Below, piece after piece: positions 42,185-44,392 of a DNA stretch of 44,392 bases. The stretch covers positions 1 to 44,392 of the forward strand of contig NZ_JAGDWX010000031.1 of the NCBI RefSeq assembly GCF_023256195.1, written 5' to 3'. The stretch comes from Acidithiobacillus sp. Its GTDB lineage: Bacteria; Pseudomonadota; Gammaproteobacteria; Acidithiobacillales; Acidithiobacillaceae. Under the pieces are notes generated by a model, which did not search any database, was not told where the DNA came from, and saw only the letters and a program-made list of their open reading frames with translations. The stretch's first letter is position 1. Each line of letters starts with the position of its first letter. The position numbers and the translations under genes were made by a program.

Positions 42185-42517
42185 TCAGGTCAAGGCGGCG
42201 CCGAGCCAGCCAGCGTAGGCGTCCAGCGCTGCATCTACGCGCACGGCGAGGATTTCCGGCACCTCATAGGGATGCAGCGCCAGCAGAGCCCGTTCCAGCT
42301 CGGGATAGCGCTGCGGCTGTGTCTTGATCAGCAAGGTCCGTTCGCGCTGCTCCTCCAACTCCCCCTTCCAGACGTAGAGGGACAGGCCTGGGGGAAGGCA
42401 GTGCACGCAGGCGGCGAGCTTCTGCTCCAGCAGCGCTCCAGCCATCTCGCGTGCCAAGGTATCGGAGTCCGGGATGCTGCAGAGCACCAGAAGTATCGGG
42501 TCAGGGGCGTGTGTCAT
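42185..42517 (-). CDS. cutA: Divalent-cation tolerance protein CutA
   Basis: A 110-residue CutA1 protein, a trimeric copper-binding protein linked to metal tolerance. Family features are VLCSIPDSDTLAREMAGALL, KLAACVHCLPP, SLYVWKGELEEQRERTLLIK and LHPYEVPEILAVRVDAALDA. Its start overlaps the end of the GGDEF gene by 17 bases, and dsbD follows about 90 bases later. A function in the metal-rich habitat of an acidophile would be fitting, but this is inference. Confidence 0.93.
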   Translation of the reverse strand: MTHAPDPILLVLCSIPDSDTLAREMAGALLEQKLAACVHCLPPGLSLYVWKGELEEQRERTLLIKTQPQRYPELERALLALHPYEVPEILAVRVDAALDAYAGWLGAALT

Positions 42518-43667
42518 CGTCTATCTCCGCGGGCGAGGAAGAACACAGGGCGGCACCCTGCCTGGGCGAGTCCTCGGCGTTGGCGAAACACCAGCTGCGG
42601 CTGCGCTGACCCTTGAGCGCCTTGGCTCGATAGAGCGCCAGATCGGCCAGCCGCAGCAGGCGTTCCGCATCCTGGGCGGGATGGTCCACGGCCAGGGCGA
42701 CACCCATGCTGGCCTTCAGAGTCCACTCTCGACCCGCCACCGACAGAGGCTGCAGCAGAGCTTGCTCCAAGCGTGCCAGCACCTCCTCCGCGGCGTTGCG
42801 TTCGGCGCAGCCTTGTAATATCAGCACAAACTCATCACCACCGTAACGCGCCACGAAATCTCCCCGACGCAGACTGGCGCGCAGGCGCTCCGCCAGGGTC
42901 AGCAGCACGAGATCCCCCGCCTGATGGCTCAGCTCGTCGTTGACGACCTTGAAGTCGTCCAGATCCAGCATCACCACCGCCGTACGCCCTGCCCCGTCCA
43001 GGGCCCGTGGCAAAGCCAACGCCCGCTGCAGGGCGCGACGATTGGGTAGATCCGTCAGCGGATCGCGTTCCGCCACCTGCTGCAACTGTCGATGCAACCC
43101 GAGGGTTCGCCGCTGCGCCTCACGCAGGCGGAGGCTATCGGCTATGAAACGGGCGAGGATGGTGGAGGCCAGTTCCAGCTCCGCAGGCGGCAGCTTGCCG
43201 GTGCCGGCCAATACCAATACCCCCCAGGGTGTCTTCTGCCCACCGATGGGAGCGGCTGCCAGCCAGCGGATGCCGATTTTCGCGAGGGTCTCGCGCCAAC
43301 CCGCAAGGCTTGGATGCTGCAGATACTCGCTGTGAAGATAGTCCGAAACGACCAGGGTGCGGTCTTCGCGCAACGCGCGCACCGAGACGCTGCGGGCGTG
43401 AGGGTGGTCCGGCGCGAAAAAGACCCGGACATCACCCAGAATCTGCGCCCGAAAAGGACCAGCTGCCGCCACGGGGCGCAAAACGCCATCGGCATCGGCA
43501 CGCCCTATGGCCACGCTGTGCAACAGGGGACTTCCCTCCAGGCAGTCGGCCATGCGCCCGAGGAAATCCTCATCGGTGGATTCGTCCACACGCTCCATTT
43601 CGGCAAAGGGAATGCGGCTCACGCACGAAAAGACTTCCAGCCACGCCCGTAGATCACTCACCGCCAC
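42501..43667 (-). CDS. GAF-GGDEF diguanylate cyclase
   Basis: A 388-residue predicted cyclic-di-GMP synthase. Residues about 25-185 form a GAF-like sensor (LHSVAIGRADADGVLRPVAA, LAAAPIGGQKTPWGVLVLAG). A short helical linker (LREAQRRTLGLHRQLQQVAE) carries the signal to the GGDEF domain, beginning RDPLTDLPNRRALQRAL. The active site is RYGGDEFVLIL; an inhibitory site RRGD lies five residues before GGDEF, so product inhibition is likely. There is no membrane segment. The GTG at 43667 or one two codons later could start it. Cyclic-di-GMP commonly governs pili and biofilm, so the Tad locus is a possible target. Confidence 0.9.
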   Translation of the reverse strand: MAVSDLRAWLEVFSCVSRIPFAEMERVDESTDEDFLGRMADCLEGSPLLHSVAIGRADADGVLRPVAAAGPFRAQILGDVRVFFAPDHPHARSVSVRALREDRTLVVSDYLHSEYLQHPSLAGWRETLAKIGIRWLAAAPIGGQKTPWGVLVLAGTGKLPPAELELASTILARFIADSLRLREAQRRTLGLHRQLQQVAERDPLTDLPNRRALQRALALPRALDGAGRTAVVMLDLDDFKVVNDELSHQAGDLVLLTLAERLRASLRRGDFVARYGGDEFVLILQGCAERNAAEEVLARLEQALLQPLSVAGREWTLKASMGVALAVDHPAQDAERLLRLADLALYRAKALKGQRSRSWCFANAEDSPRQGAALCSSSPAEIDDDTRP

Positions 43668-43792
43668 GCCCCCTTTTCCCAGCCTCGCGGGCTCCTTGCC
43701 TCCGGTTCACCGAGGCTCGTCTCCAGCGTATCTGCCAGGAGCCTAACCCTGCGCCGCCAGCCTGACAAGCGCCGAGATCAATGCCATCGCCA

Positions 43793-43821
43793 TAAAAAAA
43801 GGGATGCCCCGGGCATCCCTT
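43793..43821 (-). terminator. Rho-independent terminator after the second HiPIP gene
   Basis: A near-perfect 10-bp stem (AGGGATGCCC at 43811-43820 on the - strand, paired with GGGCATCCCT) is followed by a T run on the - strand (A run at 43794-43800 on the + strand). It lies about 30 bases after the HiPIP stop. Confidence 0.92.
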
Positions 43822-43849
43822 CCCTGCACCACAAGCGTGGAGCGTTGCT

Positions 43850-44137
43850 TCAGCTCGCCATGGGCGTATAGGCGTAGCAGTAGCCATGGGGGCTGATCTC
43901 ACCGGCCACCACCTTGCAGGTGCCATCGGCAGTCGGCTTCGGCCCCGGGACGAAGTGAGCGCAGTTGCTGCACATATCCTTACCCTCAGGCTTGTCCTGA
44001 TAGCTCACCGAGGCCTTGCTCTGCAGATCACTGTCGGCCGCGTTGGCGCGTGCGGTAAAGACAAGAGGAGCCACAACGGCAACGGCACTGATCTTGGCGG
44101 CAGACTTCAACCATTCACGACGGGATACGGATTTCAT
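43850..44137 (-). CDS. High-potential iron-sulfur protein, second copy, Tat-exported
   Basis: A 95-residue precursor of a periplasmic HiPIP. The start at 44137 has AAGGAG eight bases upstream. The Tat motif SRREWLKSA is followed by a hydrophobic stretch and cleavage near ANAA-DSD. Cluster cysteines are spaced C-x2-C-x14-C-x12-C, the same as in the copy at 4229-4534. KVVAGEISPHGYCYAYTP has Tyr where the other copy has Trp and Ile, so the redox potential or partner may differ. It has its own upstream and downstream terminators and is monocistronic. Confidence 0.93.
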   Translation of the reverse strand: MKSVSRREWLKSAAKISAVAVVAPLVFTARANAADSDLQSKASVSYQDKPEGKDMCSNCAHFVPGPKPTADGTCKVVAGEISPHGYCYAYTPMAS

Positions 44138-44179
44138 CACAACTCTCCTTGCAGTCAGAAAGAACCAGCACACGGTTTA

Positions 44180-44189
44180 CGAAATTTCG
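44180..44189. promoter_or_regulatory. Palindrome CGAAATTTCG before the second HiPIP gene
   Basis: A perfect 10-base palindrome lies in the 66-base gap between the upstream terminator and the HiPIP start, where its promoter must be. It may be an operator; no clear -35/-10 pair was identified. Confidence 0.25.
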
Positions 44190-44203
44190 CTCGGGATGGA
44201 TGC

Positions 44204-44227
44204 AAAAAAGAGGGCACGAAGCCCTCT
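44204..44227 (-). terminator. Rho-independent terminator after the partial right-edge gene
   Basis: On the - strand AGAGGGC (44221-44227) pairs with GCCCTCT (44209-44215), with a TTCGT loop, followed by a T run (44204-44209). It ends the transcript of the gene running off the right edge. Confidence 0.88.
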
Positions 44228-44273
44228 AAAAACCCAAATTCAGCTGGGTGAGGAGGAATGCTTTATGCCCATC

Positions 44274-44392
44274 TTAGCCCAGAGGCCCATTGGCCGTGAC
44301 GATCTGCGGCTCCATGGGGGCGAGGAGGGACAGCAGATAGTTCTGGGCGCCGATGGGGATGTGGTGCGCGTCCATGGCGTCGATCATGTCCT
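44274..44392 (-). CDS. C-terminal end of probable group I truncated hemoglobin (partial)
   Basis: Only the last 38 residues lie in the window. The frame enters at 44390 and stops at 44274-44276. DAMDAHHIPIGAQNYLLSLL followed by APMEPQIVT resembles the end of group I truncated hemoglobins, where a helix ends in a segment like LLxxLAPMxxxIV. Such proteins bind oxygen or detoxify nitric oxide. The call rests on a short segment and needs the missing 5' part. Confidence 0.5.
   Translation of the reverse strand, partial: DMIDAMDAHHIPIGAQNYLLSLLAPMEPQIVTANGPLG

Noticed and set aside
41162-42616. 484-codon + strand frame
   Set aside because: Antisense to dsbD and cutA.

Overview
The window looks like chromosome from an acidophilic chemolithotroph of the Acidithiobacillus type. 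Two separate genes encode small Tat-exported high-potential iron-sulfur proteins (HiPIPs) resembling the Iro protein of that group. The rest is GC-rich housekeeping DNA with gammaproteobacterial-style neighbourhoods such as gmk-rpoZ-spoT and recG. The genus is an inference; no 16S or other diagnostic gene is present. I saw no rRNA, CRISPR array or replication origin.

Region 1 (1-2455) is accessory DNA. It holds an AT-rich membrane-anchored protein of unknown function, a doubtful small ORF, and an IS5-type transposase whose C-terminal half is replaced by unrelated sequence. It ends at the isolated 3' half of a tRNA-Arg(TCT) gene, which reads as an att site or island boundary. Region 2 (2456-5571, + strand) carries an RhlE-type DEAD-box helicase, a HiPIP and an exported DUF4168-like protein.

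Region 3 (5576-19602, all - strand) is a complete-looking Flp/Tad pilus operon read from right to left. It begins with a membrane-tethered HTH protein and three long Flp pilins, then a TadG-like protein, an unknown exported protein, a TadE-like protein, another unknown exported protein and a fourth pilin-like protein. It continues with CpaB, the CpaC/RcpA secretin, an FHA-TadA ATPase, TadB, TadC and a DUF192 protein. No TadZ/CpaE, TadV prepilin peptidase or TadD is seen. This region holds the most unusual biology in the window.

Region 4 (19603-44392) is mostly conserved housekeeping. It starts with tRNA-Asn and its terminator. The - strand genes that follow encode a PhnP-like hydrolase, TatD, RlmB, a Gln-rich coiled-coil protein, an AI-2E transporter and a PHP phosphoesterase. 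A short + strand operon encodes an unknown protein, a second AI-2E transporter and protoporphyrinogen oxidase. Next on the - strand come an L,D-transpeptidase lipoprotein, RecG, a DUF1858 protein, RidA, SpoT, RpoZ, Gmk and YicC. A + strand group encodes GlnE, IlvE and a zf-CHCC protein. The - strand end holds DsbD, CutA, a GAF/GGDEF protein, the second HiPIP and the C-terminus of a probable truncated hemoglobin.
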